Positions 52,929 to 63,464 of a stretch of DNA of 64,000 nt are shown here, one piece after another. The notes under the pieces were generated by a model. It was not told the DNA's origin and searched no databases. It worked only from the letters and a program-made list of their open reading frames with translations. Each line of letters begins with the position of its first letter. Position 1 is the stretch's first letter. The position numbers were made by a program, and so were the translations under genes. Source of the DNA: Shewanella sp. 10N.286.48.A6 (GTDB taxonomy: Bacteria; Pseudomonadota; Gammaproteobacteria; Enterobacterales; Shewanellaceae); contig NZ_MCVI01000083.1 in the NCBI RefSeq assembly GCF_002873135.1, positions 1 to 64,000 of the forward strand, written 5' to 3'.

Positions 52929-53402
52929 AGTTAATCCTCAATTGAACAGATACAAATTGAACTTATGCGCAAGGTTAAAAGTCGACAAAACCTAATGCTA
53001 TTATAGTCATAATAAAGCTCATTGCTGGTTATCATTGAAGCAAAAGTAGTAAAAAATTAGGCAAGTTTAAGTGATGACTGTGCCTTTGTTTGAAATGCGT
53101 TGATGAGATAACTGAGGGCCTTTAGCGCTGTTGGTTAATGCTTCGACTTAGCAAGCACCTTGCTGACTTATAGGCTAACACTTGACCTTTAACCATTACT
53201 GCTAATTTACAGTTATCTCCCCATGTTTAATTCAACAATAACTGATATTATTGGTTTTTTTCAATATTTAATTGTGGTTTATGTGATTTTTTAGAGTCAA
53301 TATAAGCGCTTATGGCTAAGCCATTTGTTACTGGCGCTTGACGCTGAAAGCTTGCCTTATGGCGGCTATTAACACCATAGGGCAAGATTTTATCGCTGAG
53401 GA
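52929..53402. other. Intergenic region without recognised features
   Basis: About 470 AT-rich bp upstream of the B12-sensor gene and downstream of the MetF-like gene. It presumably contains the sensor-operon promoter. I see no clear hairpin, repeat or RNA; in particular no cobalamin-riboswitch B12-box consensus. Confidence 0.4.
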
Positions 53403-54377
53403 CTATTTATTTAGCACAAATTGATCAATTTGATTTTGGGCTAAGGCTTGATCCATGGTGCCCTTTAGCAGTTTGTACATCAAAATTGAGGCATCAATTT
53501 CAGTTTTACGATTAGTTAAACTTTCAATATTGAGCCCTAATGGGATATTAAGCGGAATAACAGCAGCCAAAATTTGCAGCAGGTTACTGTGGTTAATCTT
53601 AATTGACTCATACAGAGGATCTTCTGCCGACAAAATACGCTGGCTGGTAGCTTCGGGTACCGACACACCTAACCAGTTGATAAATTCTAAGGTTTTAGCA
53701 CTGCCGCAAGGTGAAAATGTCAGGATGATGCGATTAGGCTTGATATTGTTTAACGCACATTCTTTGGCGTAGCTGGTTAACATATCAATGGTTGCTTGGG
53801 CGTTATACACCGCCTGAGTGATGTAGTATTCACAGCCTTGGTTTGATTTACCTAACAGGCGAATATGTTCATTTTTTTTACTTAAATGGCGCTCTGCAAT
53901 GGCCACGCCACCAAGGTAGAATGCTTGAGAGTGCGCCGCTAATACGCGGTAAGCGTCATTTAATGGTAATGAACTTGCAACCTGAGTCGATGGGGATCCC
54001 ACTAATACCAAGTCTCTGACATTATTTTGATACCAAGCGCGGGACAACCACTCACTAAAGCCCTGTTCATCAAGACCGGCAACGCTCTTATAAGCAATAA
54101 CTGGCTTGCCTGACTTTTGATTGATTAGCTGAGCGTAAGTACCAGAGTCATGAGTGGCTTTAAAGGGAAAAGGCCTTGGGGTATCAATGCGGCTGGTTTC
54201 ATCCTGAATATCGTAGATGATCAAACCATCAAAGTTTATCTCATCAAGGCGAGCTAACAATTTATCAGCGATAATACTGACCGATTCAAAATCAGTATCG
54301 ATTTTTGGTGGGGTTGTACCAATAAAATAGATCCCACGGTGATGATCGGATGAACGCTGTTTTAATGATTTCTTCAT
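53403..54377 (-). CDS. Methylenetetrahydrofolate-reductase-like protein
   Basis: This 324-aa protein looks like a divergent member of the MetF/FAD-linked reductase family. A TIM-barrel start (GIYFIGTTPPKID), IYDIQDETSR, RDLVLVGSPST, FYLGGVAIAERH and NRIILTFSPCGSAKTLEFINWLGV follow the order of MetF strands. The canonical TxxxxGG.F start is replaced and the N-terminus is basic. It is unlikely to be the housekeeping MetF. No methionine-pathway genes adjoin. It could use another C1 carrier or substrate. Confidence 0.7.
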   Translation of the reverse strand: MKKSLKQRSSDHHRGIYFIGTTPPKIDTDFESVSIIADKLLARLDEINFDGLIIYDIQDETSRIDTPRPFPFKATHDSGTYAQLINQKSGKPVIAYKSVAGLDEQGFSEWLSRAWYQNNVRDLVLVGSPSTQVASSLPLNDAYRVLAAHSQAFYLGGVAIAERHLSKKNEHIRLLGKSNQGCEYYITQAVYNAQATIDMLTSYAKECALNNIKPNRIILTFSPCGSAKTLEFINWLGVSVPEATSQRILSAEDPLYESIKINHSNLLQILAAVIPLNIPLGLNIESLTNRKTEIDASILMYKLLKGTMDQALAQNQIDQFVLNK

Positions 54378-54599
54378 GTTTAGCCGTCTAGATGGATGTT
54401 ATCTCCATTGTGTCTTAAATTTTGACCCTTGTTAAGGCCGAAAAAGGGTATTTTTTGAAATAATTAATAACCACTTAAATTAGTCGGCGATAAGTTTTAA
54501 CTCAGATGATTTTATCTGTCTGTGGGTTTGAATATAGAGCAAGCAGAGTCACATTTTCCCTATTAGTTGTGGTTAATGTACTTGGCTGAGGAGGTGATT

Positions 54600-54755
54600 T
54601 TATTGAGTTATCGCTGCGCCGTTTAATGCCGCAATTCTGGCATCGGTTGATAAATTGATGAATTTAGGTGCGGCAGTAACCGCTAGAATGGCAAGAATAA
54701 TGATAACGACTACGAGCTCAATTAAGGTAAAACCCTTATTATGGTTAAGCGCCAT
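54600..54755 (-). pseudogene. Truncated MSHA-type type IV pilin
   Basis: This 51-codon leftward gene encodes [20 protein letters not shown] followed by [20 protein letters not shown].. and ends after TQ. This is the prepilin peptidase site (G|FTLIE) and N-terminal helix of an MshA-like pilin, but the globular domain is missing (full length about 150-170 aa). No other pilus genes are near. It is most likely a truncated copy, or possibly a very short pseudopilin. Confidence 0.6.
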
Positions 54756-54993
54756 GGCTCAAAAATCCATTTATTCAGTTTATTATTTGGCAGCGATGTT
54801 ATTTCAAATGGGCTGCTACCCCTACTTATCTACTTGAATAAAAGGTTTTTTATTTATAAGAGTTTAGTATTTTTGACCTCCCTTTAATTAGCCTGTGACA
54901 TAGTGTCGCAGTTTGTTGGTTTTAAGTTGAAACCTGTTCTGGTTAATTTATAAATGTCCGCACAAATATTATAGGTTTGTCATAGGACTGTTT

Positions 54994-57027
54994 ATGTACC
55001 ACTCTAAATTGATGATTTCTATCGCTGTCGCTTTAGGTTTTTTATCCACTTCCTTCGTTCAAGCCACTGAGGCTAATCCCACAGACACTCAGGCTGTTGA
55101 AACCACCCAAGAAAAAAAACACAAGCAGCACTGCGATAATAAAAGCTGTGATGACTACCTTGTGGTGACTGGGGAGTTAATGCGCGATCCTGCCAAAGTT
55201 GTCACCGATCCCAAAAAGCCCAGATTACCGCTGCCCGCTTATGACGGTGCAGGTTACTTAAAAACCATCCCCGGTTTTAGTATCGCCAGAAAAGGCGGCG
55301 CAGGTGGCGACCCTTCTTTAAGAGGCATGGGCGGTTCACGCATCAGTATTGTTGATGATGGCCAGCATGTTTATGGCACCTGTGGCGGACGTATGGATCC
55401 GCCAACAGCTTATATTTATCCAGAAGCCTATGATGCCATTACAGTGATTAAAGGCCCACAAACAGTAAAATATGGCCCAGTAGGTTCCGCAGGGACGGTA
55501 TTATTTGAAAAAGATCGCCATAGCTTTAGTGAGAAAAGCCTTGAAGGTCGCGCCAGCGTAACCGGTGGCAGTTTTGGCCGTGAAGATTACTTAGTCGAAA
55601 TAAAAGCAGGTACTGAAACCCATTACATTGATTTTGATGCTAATAAGTCTAAAAGCGATCATTATCAAGACGGTGATGGTACCACCATTCAATCCCTTTA
55701 TGACCGTAATAATTACAATTTTGCTTTAGGTTGGACCCCCGACGAGTCAACCGTGGTTGAGCTTGCTTATGGCAGCTCAAGCGGTGAGGCTGAGTACGCT
55801 GACAGAACCAATAAAGCTCGTGTGATCGATAATGAAAATGTCACCTTTCTGCTGCAAAAGGATGTTGATTTTTACTGGCTGAATAATATTGATTTTCAGT
55901 TATATAGTAATGAAAACGATCACGTTATGGATCAGTTTGACCGCGGCGTAAATGCAGGCACTAATGTCAGACGAAAAACCGCAGGTGGTCATTTATCGTT
56001 TGATATTTCAGCCAATGTAAAATGGGAAACCATTGTCGGGCTTGACTATATGGACAGTAAGCACAAAGGACGCAGCATCAATCAAGCAGAAGATAATGGC
56101 CTAGATGATTTATTAGCAAAACCCTTTATGCAGGACATGGCTTATATCAATACCGGCTTATTTGTTGAATCAAGTTATCAGCTTAACCAAGGTAAAATCT
56201 TGACGGGGCTAAGAATGGATCAATGGCAAACCAGTTTATATGTGGCCCACCAAGGCAGCCGTGATGATGACTTATTCAGTGGCTTTGTTCGCTACGAGTT
56301 TGAGACTGATAAAAGCCAATATTATATTGGCGGCGGCCATGCCCAACGTATTCCTGACTATTGGGAGTTCATGAAGGCAGACAATAATGATTTGTCACTT
56401 AAGGCATTTGATTTAGATGCTGAAAAAACCACCCAGCTTGATGTTGGCTGGATTTATCAAGACGATATTGAAATATCCACGGCGTTTTATTACGGCAAAG
56501 TGGCAGACTACATCTTAATTGATGCTAATACTGCCAAGACCGCAGCTTACAATATTGATGCAACGATTTGGGGCGGCGAATTAGGCCTGCTATATCCATT
56601 TACTGATCAATGGTCGGCGCAAACCACCGTCAGTTATAGCCATGGTGAGAATGACACTGACAATACACCACTAGGGCAAATATCCCCTTTAGAGGGTCGT
56701 ATTTCAGTGAATTATGAAGCTGAAAATTGGACCGCTGGGTTATTTTGGCGGATGGTTGCGGCGCAAGATAGAGTCGCAATTGGTCAAGGTAATATCTCAG
56801 GACAAGATCTGGCTGAAAGCAGTGGTTTTGGCACATTGGCCATCAATGGCTCTTGGAAGCATGATGATATTTTAGTGAGTTTTGGTATTGAGAACTTATT
56901 TGATATTACCTATGCCGAACATGTTAGTCGCTCTGGAGCGGGTAATGACATTCCTGGTAGTTCACCACTATTTCAAGTTAATGAGCCGGGTCGAACCGCT
57001 TGGGTAAAACTTGATTACAATTTTTAA
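54994..57027 (+). CDS. TonB-dependent copper receptor
   Basis: This 677-aa outer-membrane receptor has a signal peptide (LMISIAVALGFLSTSFVQA). A His/Cys-rich segment after the signal (KHKQHCDNKSCDDYLVV) could bind metal. The plug domain has GGDPSLRGMGGSRISIVDDGQHVYGTCGGRMDPPTAYIYPEAYD, a block typical of OprC/NosA copper receptors. A beta-barrel follows, ending WVKLDYNF with the usual terminal aromatic. It probably imports copper or a copper complex with TonB energy. An RND-type efflux operon lies downstream but is separated by 260 bp. Confidence 0.87.
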   Translation: MYHSKLMISIAVALGFLSTSFVQATEANPTDTQAVETTQEKKHKQHCDNKSCDDYLVVTGELMRDPAKVVTDPKKPRLPLPAYDGAGYLKTIPGFSIARKGGAGGDPSLRGMGGSRISIVDDGQHVYGTCGGRMDPPTAYIYPEAYDAITVIKGPQTVKYGPVGSAGTVLFEKDRHSFSEKSLEGRASVTGGSFGREDYLVEIKAGTETHYIDFDANKSKSDHYQDGDGTTIQSLYDRNNYNFALGWTPDESTVVELAYGSSSGEAEYADRTNKARVIDNENVTFLLQKDVDFYWLNNIDFQLYSNENDHVMDQFDRGVNAGTNVRRKTAGGHLSFDISANVKWETIVGLDYMDSKHKGRSINQAEDNGLDDLLAKPFMQDMAYINTGLFVESSYQLNQGKILTGLRMDQWQTSLYVAHQGSRDDDLFSGFVRYEFETDKSQYYIGGGHAQRIPDYWEFMKADNNDLSLKAFDLDAEKTTQLDVGWIYQDDIEISTAFYYGKVADYILIDANTAKTAAYNIDATIWGGELGLLYPFTDQWSAQTTVSYSHGENDTDNTPLGQISPLEGRISVNYEAENWTAGLFWRMVAAQDRVAIGQGNISGQDLAESSGFGTLAINGSWKHDDILVSFGIENLFDITYAEHVSRSGAGNDIPGSSPLFQVNEPGRTAWVKLDYNF

Positions 57028-57289
57028 TAAAAACCGGCAGGCTTGTTACATTTAATAAGCCTGCATCATTGCGCACTTTGGGTGAAACCTCTGCTTTAAT
57101 GATTGATACAGCTGCCGACAAACTTGTCCCTAGCTGCAATACATTGCTTTTATTCACATAACCTATGTAAAGCTATGCAAAGTTACCCTTTGGCAGTTTT
57201 CTTTATAAAGTGATCTAATTAAAATCAATCACGTAACATCTAAATAATATTAAATCATATTAAATCATATTAAATAATAATAAACGAAA

Positions 57290-58699
57290 ATGGATTTCCA
57301 GTTAATGAAAACACGCTATACGCTAGTGGCGGTTGCAACTTCGCTATTCATTTTATCTGCCTGCAGCAGTTCATCCTATCTTGACGAGTCTTTGGTTAAA
57401 CCTGAGCTGCCTGCGTCGTGGCATACCGACGCCAAATCATTAAAAGACAATCAAAGTTGGGTAACACCAATCGCTACCGATCAGTTATTAGAACTTATCA
57501 GTATTGGCCTGAACACCAACCAGCAGTTAATTCAGTTAGCTCTTGAAGTCGAGGTTAACAAGCAGCAGCTTAATGTCAGTGATGCCAGCTTTTGGCCAGA
57601 GTTAAGCTTATCGGCTAATAGTGCTAGAGGGGGAAATAGTGATGCAACGTCTAGCTCCAATAGTCTTAGTCTTGATGTTAGCTATGAGCTAGATATTTGG
57701 GGCAAGTTATCCGATAGCGCTAAAGCCTCAAAACTGAATTTACTCACTGCTGAGGCCAATTATCAGCAAGCAAGGGATGCACTGGTTGCTGATGTGGTGA
57801 TTGCCTACTACAAGGTAGTGACCTCAACAGAGCTCGTTAAGCTATTTGAGCGTCGCACCGAAAATGCCAAACTTAATTTTGACATCATTGAGTCGGGTTA
57901 CCTGCAAGGGTTAAACACCGCGCTGGATGTGTATTTAACTCAAAATGAGTTTCACAGTGAAAACTCAAACCTGTTGGCACAGCGCAGTCAGCGCAATAAA
58001 GATATTAGAACCTTAGAGCGCTTATTAGGCGGCTATCCAGCAGGTAAATTACTGATAGATGAAACACTGCCGCTATTGCCACAAGGGATTAAAATTGGCG
58101 TCCCCAGCGAGCTCGTTAAACGTAAACCACAACTGCAAGCCGCTTGGTATCAGTTGCTCGCTCAAGATGCCGTCGTGGCCTTTACTCAAAAGCAGCGTTA
58201 TCCAGCCTTACGTTTAGGGGCTGATATTGGCACCGCCAGTAATGATATTGCTAACTTATTAAGTGGTGATTACAGTTCATGGTCAGTATTTGCCGGTATT
58301 ACCGCACCGATTTTTAACGCCGGTCGCTTAAAGTCACAAACCGAGCAGCAAAAGCTGAAATTAAAGCAGCAAGAGCAGCAGTATTTAAATACTTTGTTTA
58401 GTGCCTTTGAGCTAGTTGAAAACAACCTTGATCTTGATGCCAGTTTGCAGCAGCAATATCGCTCAACTTTACAAGCGCAAGACAATGCCCTCCAAGCTGA
58501 AACCCTATCATTTGAGCAATACCAAATCGGCCTTGTCAGCTATACCACAGTACTGGATGCCCAAAATCGTGCCTTTGTGGCCCAAAGTTCGGTTATCAGC
58601 TTAAAAAACCAAATCATTGCCAACCGTATCGGATTACACCTTGCTTTAGGTGGCGATTTAGATGCCAGTGTGACAGAAGAAGAAAAATATGATGAATAA
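57290..58699 (+). CDS. RND efflux outer-membrane lipoprotein (NodT/OprM family)
   Basis: This protein of about 469 aa has a lipobox (SLFILSAC, Cys near residue 25), so it is a lipid-anchored OMF channel protein. Two OEP repeats are visible (LNVSDASFWPELSLSAN .. SYELDIWGKLSDSAKASKLN; and PALRLGADIGTASND .. ITAPIFNAGRLKSQTEQQ). It forms the outer-membrane trimeric duct of a tripartite pump. The gene overlaps the adaptor gene by 11 bp. An alternative start at 57305 (MKTRYTLV) gives a more usual signal peptide. Confidence 0.9.
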   Translation: MDFQLMKTRYTLVAVATSLFILSACSSSSYLDESLVKPELPASWHTDAKSLKDNQSWVTPIATDQLLELISIGLNTNQQLIQLALEVEVNKQQLNVSDASFWPELSLSANSARGGNSDATSSSNSLSLDVSYELDIWGKLSDSAKASKLNLLTAEANYQQARDALVADVVIAYYKVVTSTELVKLFERRTENAKLNFDIIESGYLQGLNTALDVYLTQNEFHSENSNLLAQRSQRNKDIRTLERLLGGYPAGKLLIDETLPLLPQGIKIGVPSELVKRKPQLQAAWYQLLAQDAVVAFTQKQRYPALRLGADIGTASNDIANLLSGDYSSWSVFAGITAPIFNAGRLKSQTEQQKLKLKQQEQQYLNTLFSAFELVENNLDLDASLQQQYRSTLQAQDNALQAETLSFEQYQIGLVSYTTVLDAQNRAFVAQSSVISLKNQIIANRIGLHLALGGDLDASVTEEEKYDE

Positions 58700-59951
58700 G
58701 AAATACCTGATCCCAGTAAGCATTGTTGCGGTTGCGGTTGCCACTATTATGGTGATTACCTCAAACCCACCTACCACTAAGCGTGGCAAACCGATGGCTG
58801 TAGCTGCCATGTCGGTTGAAACTCAGGTGCTTAAGCCACAAGATTATCAAATTCAGGTGAGCAGTTTTGGGGTGGTAAAACCGCGCACCCAAAGCTCGTT
58901 AGTGACGCAGGCTTCAGGTCAAATTCTATCTATTAGCCCCAACTTTCGTGAAGGTGGTTTTTTTGAAACTGGCGAAGTGTTAGTTGAGCTTGATGATAGA
59001 GATTATCAAGCTGAAGTTAAAATTGCTGAAGCTGGGTTAATGTTGGCTAGGCAACAATTATTAGAAGAACAAGCACGTACTAATCAAGCCTTAGCAGATT
59101 GGCAGCGCCTGAGTAATGGCCGCGAGCCGACATCGCTGGTGTTGCGTGAGCCGCAATTAGCTGCAGCGCGAGCGGCAATGCTATCTAACCAAGCGAAACT
59201 TGAACAAGCCAACTTGGCCTTGGAACGTACCCAAGTTGTTGCCCCCTTTTCTGGGCGAATTTTAGAAAAACATGTTGATGTAGGCCGGGTGGTTTCGACC
59301 AATAGTCAGCTGGCAACGATTTACGCCACCGATTATGTGGAAATACGTTTACCAATCAATAACAGTGATTTAGCACTGGTAGAACTACCTGAGCAAGGTA
59401 AGTCTGTGGTGGCTAAAGTGAGTTTTGAGTCTGACTTAATAGGCCTGCAAAAATGGGAAGGGCAGTTGATTCGCACCGAAGGTGCAATCGATAGTAACTC
59501 GCAGCAGTTGTATGTGGTAGCGCAAATTGATGATCCATTTGATTATCAAGCTAATCAGCAAATGCCACTGAAAATTGGTCAATACCTGACAGCCAATATT
59601 GCCGGTAAAAAGCTGAGCCAAGCGATCGTAATCCCGACTAAAGCAATCTATCAAGGTAGCTATGTGTATGTGGTTAATGATGGCAAGTTATTACGCAGAG
59701 AAGTGACCATTAGATGGCAAAACAGCCAAGATTCGGTAGTTAGAACAGGTTTGAAAAGTGGCGATGAACTGGTTATTACCTCCCTTGGACAAGTGAGTTC
59801 AGGCACCCCTGTCACTGTTGTTGGCGCAACGAATAAAGTTAAACCACAGCGAGGCCCAAGAGGTGAGGGCAGAGCCGATGGCAAGTCTCGCAGTAAGCCT
59901 GATGGCGAGCGTAAAACCAAACCTGCTAGTAAAGAGGAGTCACAGCCATGA
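58689..59951 (+). CDS. RND efflux periplasmic adaptor (MFP)
   Basis: This 420-aa membrane-fusion protein has an N-terminal anchor (YLIPVSIVAVAVATIMVIT) and a lipoyl-like half with ASGQILSISPNFREGGFFETGEVLVELDDRDYQAEV. A helical hairpin (residues 100-165) is followed by VVAPFSGRILEKHVDVGRVVS, a beta-barrel and a membrane-proximal domain. The C-terminal 40 residues are unusually basic and hydrophilic (RGPRGEGRADGKSRSKPDG) and may be disordered. It overlaps both the OMF gene (11 bp) and the pump gene (4 bp). Confidence 0.92.
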   Translation: MMNKKYLIPVSIVAVAVATIMVITSNPPTTKRGKPMAVAAMSVETQVLKPQDYQIQVSSFGVVKPRTQSSLVTQASGQILSISPNFREGGFFETGEVLVELDDRDYQAEVKIAEAGLMLARQQLLEEQARTNQALADWQRLSNGREPTSLVLREPQLAAARAAMLSNQAKLEQANLALERTQVVAPFSGRILEKHVDVGRVVSTNSQLATIYATDYVEIRLPINNSDLALVELPEQGKSVVAKVSFESDLIGLQKWEGQLIRTEGAIDSNSQQLYVVAQIDDPFDYQANQQMPLKIGQYLTANIAGKKLSQAIVIPTKAIYQGSYVYVVNDGKLLRREVTIRWQNSQDSVVRTGLKSGDELVITSLGQVSSGTPVTVVGATNKVKPQRGPRGEGRADGKSRSKPDGERKTKPASKEESQP

Positions 59952-62900
59952 TTGCTTGGTTTGCTAAAAATCACGTAGCGGCCAATTTATTAATGTTGTT
60001 GCTGCTGGTATTAGGTTTAGGTTCACTGTCAACGCAGATCCCACTTGAAGTGTTTCCGACAGTTGAGTCTGAAAGGATCTCTGTTCGAGTATCGCTTCGT
60101 GGCGCGACCCCTGAAGATGTTGAAAAGGGGGTAACAATTCGTATTGAAGAGGCGGTGCAAGACCTTGAAGGTATAGAAAAAATCACTTCTAGCTCTTCAG
60201 AGGCATCATCGCAGGTCACCATTGAAGTTGACAGTGGTTACGACCCCCGAGAAATGCTAGCGGACATTAAAAGCCGCGTCGATGCCATTAACACCTTTCC
60301 GGTTGATGCCGAAAAACCTGTCATTGCCCTTGCCCAGCGTAAGCGTGAAGTCATCGCAGTAACGGTAACCGGCAAATATAGCGAAAAAGAAACCATCGAG
60401 TTTGCTGAAGTGGTGCGCGATGAATTGTTGCGCCTAGAGGGTGTCACCCAACTAGATTTAAGCGGGGTGCGTAACTATGAAGTGTCATTAGCCTTATCGC
60501 AAAACAAATTACGCCAGTACAACTTAACTCTGAGTGAAGTATCACGGGCGATTAATGCCTCTAGTACTGATATCTCTGCGGGTAATTTAAAAACTCAGGG
60601 TGGCGACATTTTACTGCGCTCTAAAGGCCAAGCTTATTACAAAGATGAGTTTGCCAATATTGCCATTAAATCTGCCGCTGACGGCACCATTATTCGTTTA
60701 GGCGATATTGCAAATGTGGTTGATGGCTTTGAAGAAACCCCTGTAAGAACTCGCTTTAATGGTCAACAAGCAGCATTTATCGATGTGTATCGTATTGGTC
60801 AGCAAAGCGCGATTGATGTGGCTGATAAAGTGAAAGACTACATTGATTCTCGTCAGGCAACCTTGCCTGAAGGCTATGGCCTTAGCTATTGGGATGACGA
60901 TTCAGAAATCGTTAAAAACCGTATTGCTACCCTAACAGGCAGTGCGCTGCAGGGCGGCATACTTGTGTTGCTATTACTGACATTGTTTTTACGTCCTTCA
61001 ATCGCCATATGGGTATTTATTGGTATTCCAGTTTCGTTTATGGGCGCATTCATTGTGATGCCATTTTTTGATGTGTCGTTAAACGTCATCAGCCTGTTTG
61101 GTTTTATCTTGGTATTGGGGATTGTGGTCGATGACGCCATTGTCACTGGCGAGAATATTTACACCCACCTTAAGACTGCGCCCAATGGCGAGCAAGCGGC
61201 GATTCTTGGTACCCAAGAAGTGGCCGCACCAGTGACCTTTGGCATCTTAACCACAGTGACCGCTTTCTTACCTATGTTGTTTATCGAAGGCACTCGCGGG
61301 GCGATATTTGGTCAAATTGCGATAGTGGTGATCCCAGTATTATTGTTTTCGTTAATCGAATCTAAGTTTGTGCTACCCGCTCACCTTAAATATATTAAGA
61401 TGCGCAGCGAGAAGGAAAATTATAATAAGTTTGAGATTTTTCAGCAAAAGTTTGCTGATGGATTTGAACGAGCAATCATTCAGTTCTATCAACCATTTTT
61501 ACGCATAGCGCTAAAGCATAAAACCGCCACCTTGAGCTTATTTCTCAGTGTGTTGTTAGTGATAGCGGCACTGTTGGCCACGGGGTGGACTAAGTTTACC
61601 TTCTTCCCGCGCATTCCCAGTGAAACCGTCAGGCTTAACTTGACCATGCCAGCGGGTACCCCATTTGAAGTGACCAATGGCCATATCATTAGCATTGCTG
61701 CAAAAGCGGAGGCGCTGCAAGAAAAGTATCGTGATGAAGAAACCGGTGAAAGCGTGATCATTAATATTTTGGCCACAACGGGTGGTCGCGGCGGTAGCTC
61801 AAATGCAGGTGGGGTTCGTTTTGAAATAACCCCAGCAGAGAAGCGTGAATCAGATATTACCTCTAGGCAACTATTAACTGAATGGCGTAAAAGTGTTGGT
61901 GAAATTCCTGGGGCTGAGTCAGTGACTTACCGCGCTGAAATTGGCCGAAGCTCTGATCCTATTGATGTGCAGCTCAGTGCAAACTCCCTTGATACCTTAC
62001 GTGAGATTGCCGATCAGGTTAAACAGCATTTAAAAACTTACCCGACAGTATTTGATATTGCCGACAGTTTATCTAACGGTAAAGAAGAGCTGCTAATTGA
62101 GTTAACCGAGCAAGGTAAAGCGCTAGGGCTCACTCGACAGGAAGTATCAAGTCAAATAAGAAGCTTTTATTTTGGCTCAGAAGTGCAGCGCATCCAGCGT
62201 GGCCGTGATGATGTGCGAGTAATGCTGCGCTTGCCGCTAGATGAACGTCAGTCATTAGATGACCTTAAAAAGGTCCTGATTACCACCAGTCAGGGCGCGC
62301 AAGTGCCGCTTGGTCATGTGGCTAAAATGACCTCAGGTAAGAGCCCATCAAGTATTCAACGCATCGATCGTTATCGGGTGTTAAATGTCACTGCCGACGT
62401 GGATAAAGACAATACCAATATGACTGTGCTACAAGCAGATCTTAAGGTGTACCTTGATGGTTTAGTGCAGCAATACCCTGGAGTAAGGCACTCACTTGAA
62501 GGCGAAGCTCGTGAACAGCGAGACAGCTTTGGGTCGTTGCAATGGGGCCTAGTGTTTGTGTTGTTTATGATTTATAGCCTACTCGCAATTCCGTTTAAGT
62601 CTTACATTCAGCCATTAATTGTGATGAGCGTGATCCCCTTTGGCTTAATTGGCGCAGTACTCGGTCATTGGTTAATGGGCTCGCCACTGACCATTTTCAG
62701 TATATTGGGGATGTTGGCGCTAGTGGGCGTTGTGGTCAATGACTCTTTAGTGCTGGTGGACTTTATTAACAAAAAACGCGCCGATGGTATGCCATTAGCG
62801 GAGGCGGTATTAACCGCAGGTACCAAACGCTTTAGACCGGTTATGCTCACCAGTTTAACCACGTTTATCGGCCTAATGCCGCTATTATTAGAGAAGTCGA

Positions 62901-63091
62901 CCCAAGCGCAGTTCTTAATTCCAATGGCGATATCATTGGGCTTTGGGATTATCTTTGCCACCTTTATCACCTTGATTTTGGTTCCGGTAAATTACCTTGT
63001 GGTTGAGCGCTTAAAGGGCAATAAAGTTGATAATGCCAGTCTAGATCAAGAGTTTGAAAATAGCTTTGGCGCTGCTAAGGTTAAGGTATAG
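59948..63091 (+). CDS. RND-family efflux pump (AcrB/HAE-like)
   Basis: This 1,047-aa inner-membrane transporter has twelve membrane segments in two repeats. TM4 carries GIVVDDAIVTGENIY with the proton-relay Asp pair, and TM10 has GVVVNDSLVLVDFINKKRADG. Porter-domain motifs such as PLEVFPTVESERISVRVSLRGATPEDVEKGV match HAE-type multidrug and lipid exporters. Length and both halves are intact. With the lipoprotein channel and adaptor it makes a complete tripartite pump. The substrate cannot be predicted; proximity to a copper receptor alone does not imply metal export. Confidence 0.93.
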   Translation: MIAWFAKNHVAANLLMLLLLVLGLGSLSTQIPLEVFPTVESERISVRVSLRGATPEDVEKGVTIRIEEAVQDLEGIEKITSSSSEASSQVTIEVDSGYDPREMLADIKSRVDAINTFPVDAEKPVIALAQRKREVIAVTVTGKYSEKETIEFAEVVRDELLRLEGVTQLDLSGVRNYEVSLALSQNKLRQYNLTLSEVSRAINASSTDISAGNLKTQGGDILLRSKGQAYYKDEFANIAIKSAADGTIIRLGDIANVVDGFEETPVRTRFNGQQAAFIDVYRIGQQSAIDVADKVKDYIDSRQATLPEGYGLSYWDDDSEIVKNRIATLTGSALQGGILVLLLLTLFLRPSIAIWVFIGIPVSFMGAFIVMPFFDVSLNVISLFGFILVLGIVVDDAIVTGENIYTHLKTAPNGEQAAILGTQEVAAPVTFGILTTVTAFLPMLFIEGTRGAIFGQIAIVVIPVLLFSLIESKFVLPAHLKYIKMRSEKENYNKFEIFQQKFADGFERAIIQFYQPFLRIALKHKTATLSLFLSVLLVIAALLATGWTKFTFFPRIPSETVRLNLTMPAGTPFEVTNGHIISIAAKAEALQEKYRDEETGESVIINILATTGGRGGSSNAGGVRFEITPAEKRESDITSRQLLTEWRKSVGEIPGAESVTYRAEIGRSSDPIDVQLSANSLDTLREIADQVKQHLKTYPTVFDIADSLSNGKEELLIELTEQGKALGLTRQEVSSQIRSFYFGSEVQRIQRGRDDVRVMLRLPLDERQSLDDLKKVLITTSQGAQVPLGHVAKMTSGKSPSSIQRIDRYRVLNVTADVDKDNTNMTVLQADLKVYLDGLVQQYPGVRHSLEGEAREQRDSFGSLQWGLVFVLFMIYSLLAIPFKSYIQPLIVMSVIPFGLIGAVLGHWLMGSPLTIFSILGMLALVGVVVNDSLVLVDFINKKRADGMPLAEAVLTAGTKRFRPVMLTSLTTFIGLMPLLLEKSTQAQFLIPMAISLGFGIIFATFITLILVPVNYLVVERLKGNKVDNASLDQEFENSFGAAKVKV

Positions 63092-63464
63092 CTCAGGTTA
63101 TAATTCAGTGGCGATTTTAATCGCAAAATATAGCGTTGCCAGTAATGAAATGCCCTGCTGGCGACGCTTTAAGCGTGATAAATGTGTCGGCCTAAAAAGT
63201 TCAAAATATTTATCACGAGATAAAAAACAAAAGTAAAAACAAAAATTATTGCAGCAGAAACGCTTAATATGAAGGTAATTGATAGCGATTAGTGATTTTT
63301 CGATGTTTGGTTGCATCTCAAGATAATCAGCAAATCAGGCATTCATACAATCAGGTAATCAGCCAATTATATAATCAGATATTTATACAGTCAGCAAATC
63401 AGGCATTTATACAATCAGCTTATTGGTGTTAGCCTAAATTCAATTACTGCAAATACTCTTACAG
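63092..63464. other. Intergenic region with a short direct repeat
   Basis: About 370 bp between the converging pump and kinase genes. A 27-bp direct repeat starting CAGCAAATCAGGCATT occurs at 63328-63354 and 63392-63418 with one mismatch, within a stretch rich in AATCAG. No terminator with a clear T tract is seen. Confidence 0.5.

Noticed and set aside
54655..54837. Rightward 60-codon frame near the copper receptor
   Set aside because: The opposite strand encodes the pilin N-terminus [13 protein letters not shown], which explains the open frame.
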